Counted from the first letter of the stretch, positions 1 through 9,259 are shown. The stretch is 64,000 bases of DNA from Ectothiorhodospira shaposhnikovii (GCF_022227765.1 NZ_JAJMLZ010000006.1:62001-126000), one strand, 5' to 3'. Made by a program: numbers and translations. The notes: generated from the sequence alone by a model not told the origin.

Positions 1-361
1 TGGCCAGCCGGTAGAGTCCGTGTTCGTCGGCACCGTCGGCCAGGGCACGGCTGAAGGTGTGATCGCCGAAATCCTCCAGCAGCAGAAAGCCCTGCCCGGT
101 ATCCAGGCCATGGATGCGCGGGGCGCTCAGTCCCAGTTCAAGCAGGATCCCGGCGATGCGCGCGAAGTCGCCGGCGGACTCCCGATCCGGTGGGGCGTCC
201 ATGATCACCCAGCTCCGGTTGTATTCCCAGCTCCGGTAATAGCGGCGGAAGCTGGCGTCGGCGGACAGCAGCCGGGGCATGGGCGTGTCTTCCCCGATCA
301 TCCCCCGCAGCCAGGCGTGCAGGTCGGCGCGTCGGGTATTGGGAGCGGCACTGGTTTTCAT
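1..361 (-). CDS. amgK: AmgK-like sugar kinase, N-terminal part (runs off the left edge)
   Basis: The first 120 codons of a cytosolic kinase of the aminoglycoside phosphotransferase fold are visible; the rest lies outside the window. The N-terminal helix ([11 protein letters not shown]), the nucleotide-loop segment [11 protein letters not shown], the following strand [11 protein letters not shown] and the hinge [13 protein letters not shown] match AmgK. AmgK phosphorylates C1 of N-acetylmuramate and N-acetylglucosamine in peptidoglycan recycling. Its usual partner MurU would lie to the left, which cannot be checked here. The gene diverges from glgX across about 160 bases. The catalytic HxD and DFG-like motifs are not visible, so another APH-family kinase remains possible. 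Confidence 0.72.
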   Translation of the reverse strand, partial: MKTSAAPNTRRADLHAWLRGMIGEDTPMPRLLSADASFRRYYRSWEYNRSWVIMDAPPDRESAGDFARIAGILLELGLSAPRIHGLDTGQGFLLLEDFGDHTFSRALADGADEHGLYRLA

Positions 362-436
362 GGTTCGGCGGCACGGTTTCCGGAGGAGCCATCCATTATT
401 GCATGCCTGTCGGCTTCGCCAAGTCAGGGTTCGCGA

Positions 437-466
437 TTGCGGAGGGTTTCCGCCGGACCCTATACT
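437..466 (+). promoter_or_regulatory. Candidate sigma-70 promoter for glgX
   Basis: TTGCGG at 437-442 is separated by 18 bases from TATACT at 461-466. This predicts a transcript start near 473 and a leader of about 50 bases before the glgX start. The -10 matches consensus in five of six positions. It is a sequence match only. Confidence 0.4.
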
Positions 467-525
467 GCAGGGCAATATCCGTACGTTTCAAGCGCGCACC
501 CGGCTGGGTGCGGAAGGTATGCTGC

Positions 526-2685
526 ATGCCCCATTCCAACTGGGCGATCTGGCCCGGGAGTCCTTATCCGCTCGGGGCCACCTGGGACGGTGAAGGGGTG
601 AATTTCGCCCTGTTTTCGGAACACGCTGAAAAGGTGGAGCTGTGTCTGTTCGACCCCAACGGTCGGCGGGAGCTGGAGCGCATCGAGATGCGCTGGCAGA
701 CGGATCTGGTCTTTCATTGCTACCTCCCCGAAGCCCGCCCCGGGCTGCTCTACGGATATCGGGTCCATGGCCCCTATGAGCCGGAGGCGGGACATCGCTT
801 CAATCCCAACAAGCTGCTGCTGGACCCCTATGCCAAGGCGTTTCACGGTCAGGTGCGCTGGAGCGATGCCCTGTTCGGTTACCGCATCGGTTCGAGCCGG
901 GAGGATCTGCTTATGGATCGCCGCGACTCGGCCACCGGCATGCCCAAGTGCCAGGTCATCGATACCGCCTTTACCTGGGGCGACGACAAGCCGCCCCGTA
1001 CCCCCTGGCACGAGACGGTGATCTATGAACTGCATGTGAAGGGCTTCACCGCGTTGCACCCCCATGTCCACACCGCCCTGCGGGGGACCTATGCCGGCCT
1101 GGCCACGGCACCGGTCATTTCCTATCTGCAGCGTCTGGGGGTGACGGCGGTGGAGATCATGCCGGTACATGCCTTTCTGGATGATCGGCATCTGGTGGAA
1201 AAGGGCCTTCGCAACTACTGGGGTTACAACTCCATGGGGTTCTTTGCCCCGGACATGCGTTACTGCGCCTCCGGTCATGTGAACGAATTCAAGACCATGG
1301 TGAAGACCCTCCATACGGCGGGTATCGAGGTGATCCTGGACGTGGTCTACAACCACACCGCCGAGGGCAGTCATCTGGGGCCGACCCTGTCCTTCCGCGG
1401 CATCGACAACAGCGCCTATTACCGCCTGGTGCCGGAAGATCGCCGCTATTACATGGATTACACCGGGTGCGGCAATACCCTCAACATGCGCCATCCCCGG
1501 GTGCTGCAGCTCATCATGGATTCTCTGCGCTACTGGGTGCAGGAGATGCATGTGGACGGCTTCCGCTTCGATCTGGCCTCCGCGCTGGCCCGCGAACTGC
1601 ACGAGGTGGACCGGCTGGGGGCCTTCTTCGACATCATCCACCAGGACCCTGTCCTGTCCCAGGTGAAGCTGATCGCGGAGCCCTGGGATCTGGGCGAGGG
1701 CGGCTATCAGGTGGGTAACTTTCCGGTGGGCTGGACCGAATGGAACGGCCGCTATCGGGATACCGTGCGGGCGTTCTGGAAGGGCGAACACGGACTGATC
1801 GGGGACATGGCCTATCGCCTCACGGGTTCATCGGACCTTTACGAATCCAATGGTCGTCGCCCCTATGCCAGTGTCAATTTCGTCACTTGCCATGACGGCT
1901 TCACCCTGGAAGACCTGGTGAGTTACAACCACAAGCACAACGAGGCCAATGGGGAAGACAACCGGGACGGTGAAAATCACAATTTGTCCTGGAATTGCGG
2001 CGCGGAAGGGCCCACGGATGACAAGGAGGTGCTGGATCTGCGGGCGCGGCAGAAGCGCAACATGCTGGCCACCCTGTTCCTGTCCCAGGGCATCCCCATG
2101 TTGCTGGCGGGGGATGAGCGCGGGCGTACCCAGCGTGGCAACAACAACGCCTACTGCCAGGATGCGCCCCTGTCCTGGGTGGACTGGGAACTGGACGAGC
2201 ATGCCCGGGACCTGATCCCGTTTGTGCAGTATCTGATCAGGCTGCGCAAGGATCATCCCGCCCTGCGTCGGCGACATTTCTTCCAGGGGCGCCCCATCAT
2301 GGGGGCCGGGGTGAAGGATCTGGCCTGGCTGCGCCCCGACGGCGAGGAGATGAAGGAAGAGGATTGGCAGCAGGGCTTTGCCCGCAGCCTGGGCATGTTC
2401 ATCGCCGGTGACCTGTTCGAGGAGTATGACGAACGCGGGCGCCGGGTGCGGGATACGGACATGATCCTGCTGTTCAACGCCGGGCATGAGCCGATCTCGT
2501 TCCGGCTGCCGCCGGAACCCGCCCGTACCCGCTGGGAAGTGATGCTGGATACGGTCTATCCCCGTGGGCCGCGGCCGGATCACCGGATGTTCCACAGCCA
2601 CGAGGTCTATCCCCTGCAGGCGCGTTCGGTGGTGCTGATGCTCAATGCCAGTCGGCCGGTAAGACGGCAGAACGGCAGCGACTGA
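526..2685 (+). CDS. glgX: Glycogen debranching enzyme GlgX
   Basis: GlgX hydrolyses alpha-1,6 branches of phosphorylase-trimmed glycogen in the cytosol. The 719-residue length fits the family. An N-terminal CBM48-type domain begins [20 protein letters not shown]. The GH13 catalytic regions are all present: DVVYNHT near residue 271, FRFDLAS with the nucleophile Asp near 347, AEPWDLG with the acid/base Glu near 384, and TCHDGF near 455. The start at 526 is chosen because GGAAGG lies at 512-517 and CBM48 begins directly after it; an upstream in-frame extension to 403 has no family match. It is convergent with cpdA, leaving only about 14 bases between the stops. Confidence 0.93.
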   Translation: MPHSNWAIWPGSPYPLGATWDGEGVNFALFSEHAEKVELCLFDPNGRRELERIEMRWQTDLVFHCYLPEARPGLLYGYRVHGPYEPEAGHRFNPNKLLLDPYAKAFHGQVRWSDALFGYRIGSSREDLLMDRRDSATGMPKCQVIDTAFTWGDDKPPRTPWHETVIYELHVKGFTALHPHVHTALRGTYAGLATAPVISYLQRLGVTAVEIMPVHAFLDDRHLVEKGLRNYWGYNSMGFFAPDMRYCASGHVNEFKTMVKTLHTAGIEVILDVVYNHTAEGSHLGPTLSFRGIDNSAYYRLVPEDRRYYMDYTGCGNTLNMRHPRVLQLIMDSLRYWVQEMHVDGFRFDLASALARELHEVDRLGAFFDIIHQDPVLSQVKLIAEPWDLGEGGYQVGNFPVGWTEWNGRYRDTVRAFWKGEHGLIGDMAYRLTGSSDLYESNGRRPYASVNFVTCHDGFTLEDLVSYNHKHNEANGEDNRDGENHNLSWNCGAEGPTDDKEVLDLRARQKRNMLATLFLSQGIPMLLAGDERGRTQRGNNNAYCQDAPLSWVDWELDEHARDLIPFVQYLIRLRKDHPALRRRHFFQGRPIMGAGVKDLAWLRPDGEEMKEEDWQQGFARSLGMFIAGDLFEEYDERGRRVRDTDMILLFNAGHEPISFRLPPEPARTRWEVMLDTVYPRGPRPDHRMFHSHEVYPLQARSVVLMLNASRPVRRQNGSD

Positions 2686-2699
2686 AGCGCGCCGCCGGA

Positions 2700-3551
2700 T
2701 CAGGCCATGCTGATCCGGTCCGGTGACTTTTCCCGGGATGGTGTCGGGCGGGCCTCGCTGTCGGCGTCGTCCTCGGTGAAGGCGTAGACCACTTCCGTGT
2801 CGATGCGTCCGTCCGCGTGCAGCTGCAGGCGCCGGTAGGCCGGCGGCAGGATGTCGAGCTGGACATTGCGGGTGCGGGGAGCGAACTGCACGCAGGTGGA
2901 GGGGGTGCCCATGAGGCGGACCCCGTTGCGGACTTGATCCACCTGCTGGTGCACGTGCCCGAACAGCACGCCGCGCACCTGCAGGTGGCGGTCAAGGACC
3001 TGAAAGAAGGCCTCGGTGTTGCGCAGGTTGATGGCATCCATCCACGGGCTGCCCACGAACACCACCGGATGATGGAGCGAGATCAGGGCATTACGGGCGG
3101 GGTGTCGGGTCAGGACTTCGTCCAGGAAGGCCAGTTCGCCTTCATCCAGCAGACCATGGGGCGCACCTTCCACGACACTGCAAAGGCTGACGAACAGCCA
3201 TTCGCCCCGGGACACGGCCTTGCGGCAGCTGAGATTGTCCTTGCACAGCACGTCTTCCATGAGCTGGGGGTCATCATGGTTGCCGGCCAGACACTGGATG
3301 GGCCAGGGCAGGGGGTTGAGCAGGGTGCGCAGCCGGCGATAGGCGGCGGGAACCGGGTCATGCGCCAGGTCTCCCGTGGCCAGCATGAGGTCCGGTGCCT
3401 TTTCCAGACGCCGGATCTGTTCCAGTACCTGCCGCAGGCTATGATCCGTGTTGACGCCGGAGTTCATGACGTCTCCGGGGTGTTCGCACAGATGCAGGTC
3501 GGTGATCTGAATCACGCGCTGCGGTCTGGCAAAGGGTCCATTCAGGCTCAT
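2700..3551 (-). CDS. cpdA: CpdA-type cyclic-AMP phosphodiesterase (calcineurin-like)
   Basis: This is a class III metallophosphoesterase that hydrolyses 3',5'-cAMP. All metal-binding blocks are intact: ITDLHL (DxH), TGDLAHD, GNHDDP, SLHHPVV and GHVHQ. Length (283 residues) and the PWPIQCLAGNHDD context match CpdA better than other phosphoesterases. The start MSLNGP is chosen because GGAGAA sits eight bases upstream; a longer frame adds twelve residues without a good ribosome site. It is transcribed divergently from the methyltransferase gene. A generic calcineurin-like phosphatase role cannot be excluded from sequence alone. Confidence 0.85.
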   Translation of the reverse strand: MSLNGPFARPQRVIQITDLHLCEHPGDVMNSGVNTDHSLRQVLEQIRRLEKAPDLMLATGDLAHDPVPAAYRRLRTLLNPLPWPIQCLAGNHDDPQLMEDVLCKDNLSCRKAVSRGEWLFVSLCSVVEGAPHGLLDEGELAFLDEVLTRHPARNALISLHHPVVFVGSPWMDAINLRNTEAFFQVLDRHLQVRGVLFGHVHQQVDQVRNGVRLMGTPSTCVQFAPRTRNVQLDILPPAYRRLQLHADGRIDTEVVYAFTEDDADSEARPTPSREKSPDRISMA

Positions 3552-3698
3552 AAGCGACTTCTCCTTGACCCAAACGGGTTCCATCAATACTCAGGCAATT
3601 TGATGCATATACGGCAGGTTGGTTTCCGAGTATAACGGAACAGTTTGACGCTGCCTTGACAGGCTGCATGGAACTTGGCTTTTTGGAGAAGAATGAGC

Positions 3699-4361
3699 AT
3701 GTCCAATCTCACCACGGAGCTGGATCATCGCCTGCAGGCCTATCTCCGCTCGGTTTCCCTGCGTGAACCCTCGTTGTATCAGCGTCTGCGGGAGGAAACG
3801 GCCCGTCTGCCCGAACACAACTTTCAGATCGCGCCGGAACAGGGGCAGTTCCTGGCCCTGCTGGTGGAGCTGATGGGGGCCCGGCGGATTCTGGAGATCG
3901 GTAGTTTTACCGGTTACAGCGCCCTGTGGATGGCGGGGGCGATGCCGGAGGACGGCCGCATGCTCTGTTGCGACGTCAATTCGGCCTGGACTGGAATCGC
4001 CCGCCGTTACTGGAACGAGGCGGGACTGGGGGATCGCATCGAGCTGCGCCTGGCGCCGGCCATGGATACCCTGGATGGCCTGCTGGCGGACGGGGCGTGC
4101 GGCACCTTCGATCTGGCCTTCATCGATGCGGATAAGGCCAATTACGTTCACTACTATCGGCGCTGTCTGCGGCTGGTGCGCCAGGGCGGGCTGATCTGTC
4201 TGGACAATACCCTGTGGTCCGGCCGGGTGGCGGACCCGGATGATCATGCCCCGGAAACCGAGGCGATCAGGGCCTTCAACGCGCTGGTCCATGAGGACCC
4301 GGCCGTGACCCTGAGCCTGGTGCCCATCGGGGACGGGCTCACGCTGGTCAGGAAACGCTGA
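3699..4361 (+). CDS. Class I SAM-dependent O-methyltransferase (caffeoyl-CoA OMT-like family 3)
   Basis: This is a soluble methyltransferase of about 220 residues. The SAM-binding motif I is ILEIGSFTGYSALWMA. The DxxxxDK-type metal/substrate segment FDLAFIDADKANY and the following LICLDNTLWSGRV strand are typical of cation-dependent family 3 O-methyltransferases. The natural substrate of bacterial members is usually unknown. GGAGA at 3685-3689 is well spaced for the ATG at 3699; the ATG at 3693 is four bases from it and less likely. dksA follows in the same direction after about 80 bases with a possible hairpin (4370-4389). Confidence 0.88.
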   Translation: MSNLTTELDHRLQAYLRSVSLREPSLYQRLREETARLPEHNFQIAPEQGQFLALLVELMGARRILEIGSFTGYSALWMAGAMPEDGRMLCCDVNSAWTGIARRYWNEAGLGDRIELRLAPAMDTLDGLLADGACGTFDLAFIDADKANYVHYYRRCLRLVRQGGLICLDNTLWSGRVADPDDHAPETEAIRAFNALVHEDPAVTLSLVPIGDGLTLVRKR

Positions 4362-4441
4362 AGTCTTTTCCCCCGTCGGGAAATGGGGGATATACTTGAT
4401 CCCTTGACCATTTCCGGTCTTGTCGGCAGCGAGGATCCGTG

Positions 4442-4849
4442 ATGAACGTCGATCTGCCCGAGGGGTATCGCCCCGGTGAGGACGAGCCCTACATGTGTCC
4501 CCGACATCTGGCCTATTTTCGTCGTCAGTTGCTGCAGTGGCGCGATGCGTTGCTGGAGGAGTCGGAACAGACCATCCGTAACCTGCAGGAGGAGCAGTGG
4601 CGGGAGCCGGATCCCAACGACCGGGCCAGCCGCGAAAGCGATGCCAGTCTGGAACTGCGCACCCGGGACCGTTATCGCAAGCTGCTCGGCAAGATCGATG
4701 CCGCCCTGCGGCGCATCGATGACGGCAGCTACGGGTATTGCGATGAAACCGGCGAGCCCATCGGCCTGCGTCGTCTGGAGGCCCGTCCCATTGCCACCCT
4801 GTGCATCGAGGCTCAGGAGCGGCATGAACGGGACGAGCGCTTCTCCTGA
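4442..4849 (+). CDS. dksA: DksA/TraR-family RNA polymerase-binding regulator, cysteine-poor (DksA2-like)
   Basis: DksA binds the secondary channel of RNA polymerase and works with ppGpp on rRNA and amino-acid promoters. The coiled-coil region (residues about 18-80, including LLQWRDALLEES and DPNDRASRESDASLELRTRDR) carries the Asp-containing tip. The zinc-finger region reads YCDETGEPIG and LCIEAQ. It therefore keeps only one Cys of each CxxC pair (CxxT, 17 residues, CxxA), as in the zinc-independent DksA2 of Pseudomonas. The start ATG at 4442 has GAGGA at 4431-4435; a GTG three bases upstream is also possible. Its stop abuts the convergent argA stop. Confidence 0.88.
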   Translation: MNVDLPEGYRPGEDEPYMCPRHLAYFRRQLLQWRDALLEESEQTIRNLQEEQWREPDPNDRASRESDASLELRTRDRYRKLLGKIDAALRRIDDGSYGYCDETGEPIGLRRLEARPIATLCIEAQERHERDERFS

Positions 4850-6193
4850 TCAGCCCGGTTTGCGTCGGGCCGCCGGCAGCGGCTTGATGAAGATCTTGGA
4901 ATTGCGCTGATAGTTGTACATCTGCTGCCGGCTGATGGGCAGGGCCTTGAGTTCACCCGGCTCGAATCCCCGCTCACGGAACCAGTGCGCGGTGCGCGTG
5001 GTGAGGACGAACAGCCGGGTAATGCCCAGGGCCCGGGCCCGGGTCTCCAGATACTCCGCCAGCATCTCGGCACGACCGCCCCCCCGATAGTCCGCGTGGA
5101 CCGCCACGCAGGCCAGTTCACCCACCTGCTCCTCCGGAAACGGGTACAGGGCCGCGCAAGCCAGGATCATGCCGTCCTGCTCGATCACGGCAAACCGTTC
5201 GATCTCCAGTTCCAGCTGTTCCCGGGAGCGACGCACCAGGATGCCCTCCGCCTCCAGCGGGTGGATGAGTTCCAGGATGCCGCCCACATCTTCGATCTGG
5301 GCCGGGCGTAGCCGTTCGTAGCGCTCGCCGGTGACCAGGGTGCCGGCGCCTTCCCGGGTATACAGTTCCATCAACAGGGCGCCGTCCTGGCGCCGGTCGA
5401 CGATGTGCACCCGTTCCACCGTCTGACGGCAGGCCGTGATGGCGCTGCGCAGGTGGGCGGCCAGCTCATCGGGAATGGCGCGGGGTCCCTGGAGCAGGGT
5501 TTCCGCCTGATCCGCCGTGAGGTGGGTGATGGGTGTCTGATCCTCGTCCCGCAGGTCCTGGGTGTCGCTGAAAAAGATCAGTTTGTCCGCCTTGAGTGCA
5601 ACCGCGGCGGCGATGGCCACGTCCTCGGCGCTGAGGTTGAAGATCTCGCCGGTGGGGGAGTAGCCCATGGGCGGCAGCAGGACCATTTCGCCGGACTGCA
5701 GATGGCGTCGCAGGCCCTCCGTATCCACCCGGCGTACCTCGCCGGTGTGTTGGTAGTCCACCCCATCACGTACCCCCAGGGGGCGGGCGGTGACGAAATT
5801 GCCGGAGGAGACCCGTACCCGGACCCCGGACATGGGGGTATTGGCCAACCCCATGGACAGCAGGGCCTCGATCTCCACCCGCAGGGAACCGGCGGCATCC
5901 TTCACCGCCCGCAGGGCCTGTTCATCGGTGATCCGCAGGCCGTTGACGTAGCGGATTTCCGCCCCCCGGGCCCGCAGGCGTTCCTCGATCTGAGGGCGGG
6001 CGCCATGGACCAGGACCAGCCGGACCCCCAGGGTCTGCAGGATGGCGATGTCATGGAGCAGGGCGGCGAATCCCGGCTGCAGCGCCGCCTCGCCGCCGAA
6101 GGCGATCACGAAGGTGCGATCCCGATGGGCGTTGATATAGGGGGCGGCGTCGCGGAACCAGGCGACATGGGGGGCGATGGGGGTGTGTTTCAA
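4850..6193 (-). CDS. argA: N-acetylglutamate synthase ArgA
   Basis: ArgA acetylates glutamate as the first step of arginine synthesis and is feedback-inhibited by arginine. It has an N-terminal amino-acid-kinase domain (FVIAFGGEAALQPGF, LVLVHGARPQIEERL, residues about 20-280) and a C-terminal GNAT domain (GGILELIHPLEAEGILVRRS and LFVLTTRTAHWFRERGFEPG), 447 residues in all. The only usable start is TTG at 6193: an in-frame TAG lies just upstream, no early ATG exists, AGGA sits about ten bases before it, and the N-terminus AAPYINAHRDRTFVI aligns with E. coli ArgA. It is divergent from the GNAT-C39 gene and convergent with dksA. Confidence 0.95.
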   Translation of the reverse strand: MKHTPIAPHVAWFRDAAPYINAHRDRTFVIAFGGEAALQPGFAALLHDIAILQTLGVRLVLVHGARPQIEERLRARGAEIRYVNGLRITDEQALRAVKDAAGSLRVEIEALLSMGLANTPMSGVRVRVSSGNFVTARPLGVRDGVDYQHTGEVRRVDTEGLRRHLQSGEMVLLPPMGYSPTGEIFNLSAEDVAIAAAVALKADKLIFFSDTQDLRDEDQTPITHLTADQAETLLQGPRAIPDELAAHLRSAITACRQTVERVHIVDRRQDGALLMELYTREGAGTLVTGERYERLRPAQIEDVGGILELIHPLEAEGILVRRSREQLELEIERFAVIEQDGMILACAALYPFPEEQVGELACVAVHADYRGGGRAEMLAEYLETRARALGITRLFVLTTRTAHWFRERGFEPGELKALPISRQQMYNYQRNSKIFIKPLPAARRKPG

Positions 6194-6371
6194 TACCTTG
6201 ACGTCCTAAAAAGCGCATTGGAAAGGGCCATATCCTAATGGAAGCCCCTTTGGCCCGACATCCCCCGGCGGCGGCGAAACCGGGTCGATCCTGTGTTTTG
6301 CGGTCAAGGGGTGTAGAATTCACGCTGTCCCTTCCCGCCTTTTTCGGCCCCTCTGCCCTGGTCCTCCTCCC

Positions 6372-7466
6372 GTGATCCGCCCCGCCCGGCTTTCCGACAT
6401 CCCCGCCCTGCTGGCGATCGAGCAACGCTGCTTTGCCAGTGACCGGCTCTCCCGCCGCCAGTTTCGCTACCTGCTGACCAAGGGCAAGGCCCATACCCTG
6501 GTGTTTGACGAAGGCGAAGGGATTCTGGGATATGTGCTGCTGCTGTTCAGTCGCGGCACGTCCATGGCCCGCCTGTATTCCATTGCCGTGGATGATGAGG
6601 CCCGCGGACGGCGCGTCGGCCGGCAACTGGTGGAGGCCGCCGAGGCGGAAGCCCGGGAGCGGGACTGTGCCTATCTGCGCCTGGAGATCCGCAAGGACAA
6701 TCAGGCCTCCATCCGTCTGTTCGAGTCCCTGGAGTATCGCCGTTTCGGCGAGTACGGGGATTATTACGAAGACCACATGGATGCCTGGCGCTACGAAAAA
6801 TCCCTGGCACCTCACCTGCGTCCGGACATGGTGCGGGTGCCTTTCTACGAACAGACCCTGGATTTCACCTGCGGGCCATCCTCGCTGATGATGGCCATGA
6901 AGGCGCTGGATGCGTCCATGGCCATGGACCGGCGTCTGGAATTGCGCCTGTGGCGGGAGGCCACCACCATTTTCATGACCGCGGGACACGGCGGCTGTGG
7001 CCCGTTCGGGCTGGCGCTTTCCGCCGCCCATCGCGGCTTCGGCGTGGAACTGACCCTGAGCGATGAGCGCATGCCCCTGCTGGACTCCGTGCGCAGCGAG
7101 GAAAAGAAGGAGGTCATGCGACTGGTGCAGGAGGACATGCTGGACGAGCTGAGGGAGCGATGCGTGCCGCTCCGCTACGGCACCCTGAGCGCGGCGGACC
7201 TGCGGGCCCGTTTCGAGGCCGGCGGCATTCCGGTGGTGCTGATCAGTTCCTACCAGATCTACGGCGAGAAGTTTCCCCACTGGGTGGTGGTGACCGGGTT
7301 TGATGATCACTTCATCTATGTGCACGATCCCTTCGTGGATTACGACAACGGTGAAACCCCCACGGATTCCATCAACATGCCCATCCTGCAGCGGGATTTC
7401 GAGCGCATGGCCCGCTACGGCAAGGCCGGGCTCAAGGCCGTGCTGGTGGTCTATCCTCGTTCCTGA
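6372..7466 (+). CDS. GNAT acetyltransferase fused to a C39-like (papain-fold) peptidase domain
   Basis: Residues 1-150 form a RimI-like GNAT domain (LYSIAVDDEARGRRVGRQLV is the acetyl-CoA loop). Residues about 158-364 form a cytosolic C39/papain-like domain with DFTCGPSSLMM (nucleophile Cys near 167), FPHWVVVTGF (His near 301) and VHDPF (Asp near 319). There is no signal peptide. Immediately downstream, after about 33 bases, is an RLAN/RimK-type ATP-grasp ligase. This pairing is known from comparative genomics as a predicted peptide-ligation and modification module with no established substrate. The start is a GTG without a clear ribosome site; the acetyltransferase fold begins at once, so it is likely correct. 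Confidence 0.88.
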   Translation: MIRPARLSDIPALLAIEQRCFASDRLSRRQFRYLLTKGKAHTLVFDEGEGILGYVLLLFSRGTSMARLYSIAVDDEARGRRVGRQLVEAAEAEARERDCAYLRLEIRKDNQASIRLFESLEYRRFGEYGDYYEDHMDAWRYEKSLAPHLRPDMVRVPFYEQTLDFTCGPSSLMMAMKALDASMAMDRRLELRLWREATTIFMTAGHGGCGPFGLALSAAHRGFGVELTLSDERMPLLDSVRSEEKKEVMRLVQEDMLDELRERCVPLRYGTLSAADLRARFEAGGIPVVLISSYQIYGEKFPHWVVVTGFDDHFIYVHDPFVDYDNGETPTDSINMPILQRDFERMARYGKAGLKAVLVVYPRS

Positions 7467-7499
7467 GCCTCCCCCTCACTCATAAGGAGAACATTATTC

Positions 7500-8972
7500 A
7501 TGTCGGATCACGTCCTGCTCATCGAGCAGCCGGGGGACTGGAAGCCCCATTTCCCCGAATACCCCGTGGTGGTGGCCGAGGACTACCTCACCAATCCCAG
7601 GTATTCCAGTCATACCCGTTTGCGAGTCATCAACCTGTGCCGTAGCCACCGCTACCTGAGCGAGGGGTATTACTGCTCTCTGCTGGCGGAGGCCCGTCAG
7701 CACAAGGTGGTGCCCACGGTGCGCACCCTGCAGGATCTGTCCAGGAAATCCATCTACAGCCTGGATACCGAGGACATCGATCGCAAGGTGGCCCGGGTGC
7801 TGGGTCGCAAGCGCGTCGGCCTGCAGCCCACCGCCTTCGAAATGACGGTCTTCTTCGGCCAGTGTGCGCCCAAGGAAATGCACGAGATCGGCCAGCAGTT
7901 GTTCTCCATTTTTCGGGCGCCCCTGTTCAAGGTGGAATTCAGGCTGGTCGGCCAGTGGCGCATCGATGCCATCAAGCCCCTGGCCCTGAACAGTCTGACC
8001 CCGGAGCAGGAAACGGCCTTTTTCGAGGCCCTGGACAACTACCTCAAGCGCCCCTGGCGCAAGCCCAGGGGGCCGCGCAACTTCAAGTACGATCTGGCCA
8101 TCCTGCAGAACCCGGACGAGGACCTGCCGCCGTCGAACCGGGCGGCCCTGAACCAGTTCGTTCGCCAGGGCAAGGCCCTGGGTCTGGAGGTGGATCTGAT
8201 CGACCGCAAGGATTTCGGTCGGCTGGCCGAGTACGACGCCCTGTTCATCCGCGAGACCACCCGGATCGACCATTACACCTACCGCTTCGCCCGCAAGGCG
8301 GACAGCGAGGGGATGGTGGTGATCGATGATCCGGATTCCATCCTCAAGTGCACCAACAAGGTCTACCTGGCGGAACTGCTGGCGGGACAGAAGGTGCCGA
8401 CGCCCAAGACCCTGATCCTGCGCAAGGAAAATATCCTGGCGGCCGAGGAGGTGATCGGTTATCCGGTGGTGCTGAAGATTCCCGACGGGTCCTTTTCCCG
8501 TGGGGTGTTCAAGGCGGAGGACCGGGCGGAGCTGGAAGATATCAGCAAGCGCCTGTTCAAGGAGTCGGACCTGATCCTGGCCCAGGAATTCGTCTACACG
8601 GAATTTGACTGGCGGGTGGGGATACTGAACAAGCAGCCCCTGTATGTGTGCCAGTACCTGATGTCCAAGAAACACTGGCAGATCGTCAACCACCAGGCCA
8701 AGGGCAACCTGCGTCAGGGGGGCTTTCGTACCCTGCCGGTGGATCAGGCTCCCCCCTTGGTGGTGAAGACGGCCCTCAAGGCCGCCAATCTGATCGGTGA
8801 CGGCCTGTACGGGGTGGATATCAAGCAGACCGACCGCGGCGTCATGGTGATCGAGGTGAACGATAACCCCAGTCTGGATGCGGGCGTGGAAGATGAGGTA
8901 CTCAAGGAGGGGTTGTATCAGGCCATCATGAAGGACTTCGTGCGACGTCTGGACCTGATGCGTCGACGGTGA
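7500..8972 (+). CDS. RimK-family ATP-grasp ligase with N-terminal RLAN domain
   Basis: This 490-residue protein has an N-terminal RimK-like (RLAN) domain (VVVAEDYLTNPRYSSHTRLR onward). A C-terminal ATP-grasp domain includes YPVVLKIPDGSFSRGVFK (ATP-binding lysine and glycine-rich loop) and VMVIEVNDNPSLDAGVED (metal-binding Glu/Asn/Asp). ATP-grasp ligases of this type add amino acids, often glutamate, to protein or peptide termini; the substrate here is unknown. AAGGAG at 7484-7489 fixes the start. It almost certainly forms an operon with the GNAT-C39 gene upstream. The sigma-54-driven amyloid gene starts 287 bases after its stop. Confidence 0.88.
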   Translation: MSDHVLLIEQPGDWKPHFPEYPVVVAEDYLTNPRYSSHTRLRVINLCRSHRYLSEGYYCSLLAEARQHKVVPTVRTLQDLSRKSIYSLDTEDIDRKVARVLGRKRVGLQPTAFEMTVFFGQCAPKEMHEIGQQLFSIFRAPLFKVEFRLVGQWRIDAIKPLALNSLTPEQETAFFEALDNYLKRPWRKPRGPRNFKYDLAILQNPDEDLPPSNRAALNQFVRQGKALGLEVDLIDRKDFGRLAEYDALFIRETTRIDHYTYRFARKADSEGMVVIDDPDSILKCTNKVYLAELLAGQKVPTPKTLILRKENILAAEEVIGYPVVLKIPDGSFSRGVFKAEDRAELEDISKRLFKESDLILAQEFVYTEFDWRVGILNKQPLYVCQYLMSKKHWQIVNHQAKGNLRQGGFRTLPVDQAPPLVVKTALKAANLIGDGLYGVDIKQTDRGVMVIEVNDNPSLDAGVEDEVLKEGLYQAIMKDFVRRLDLMRRR

Positions 8973-8982
8973 TGTATCGTGG

Positions 8983-9073
8983 CTGTTACACCCGGCCCGA
9001 AGACGCGGAAAGCGGCATGAACAGAGGCTTTACCGCTGCATCACCGTGCTGACGGGATGTCAGGGTGTAACAG
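8983..9073. promoter_or_regulatory. Widely spaced 11-bp perfect inverted repeat, candidate activator sites
   Basis: CTGTTACACCC at 8983-8993 is the exact reverse complement of GGGTGTAACAG at 9063-9073. The arms lie about 130 and 210 bases upstream of the transcript start predicted from the sigma-54 promoter at 9170-9185. That is the usual distance for enhancer-binding activator sites. The VpsR-like activator gene at 13541-14926 is the natural candidate to bind them. This is inference from position and symmetry. Confidence 0.45.
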
Positions 9074-9169
9074 TATAGAGACGGTTCTTGTAGAGAAAAT
9101 CGGTACTGTCCCTCAAAACCGTATGGGGTGGTTTCTTAAGTCGCTATTAATCCTGGTGTTTTGCTTTTC

Positions 9170-9185
9170 TGGCTCGGTCCTTGCT
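9170..9185 (+). promoter_or_regulatory. Sigma-54 (RpoN) promoter of the amyloid operon
   Basis: TGGCTCGGTCCTTGCT matches the sigma-54 consensus TGGCACG-N4-TTGCW with a single mismatch, and the GG and GC elements are correctly spaced. The predicted transcript start is near 9196, giving a leader of about 64 bases that contains the strong GAGGAGGAAC ribosome site at 9244-9253. A sigma-54 activator gene lies in the same locus, which supports the call. The 287-base gap before the gene holds this promoter, the inverted repeat and nothing else recognisable. Confidence 0.72.
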
Positions 9186-9259
9186 CTATGTGTCTCCGGG
9201 TATGGCAGGTCGTATGGATCTGCCTATCCATCCAAGCCCATGTGAGGAGGAACGATTTC

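Noticed and set aside
460-1791. Long minus-strand frame opposite glgX
   Set aside because: It is a His/Gly/Pro-rich shadow produced by GC-rich codon structure. The glgX frame carries all GH13 motifs.
9057-9245. 62-residue open frame upstream of the repeat protein
   Set aside because: It spans the sigma-54 promoter and the leader, has no ribosome site and resembles no family. It is judged regulatory DNA read by chance.
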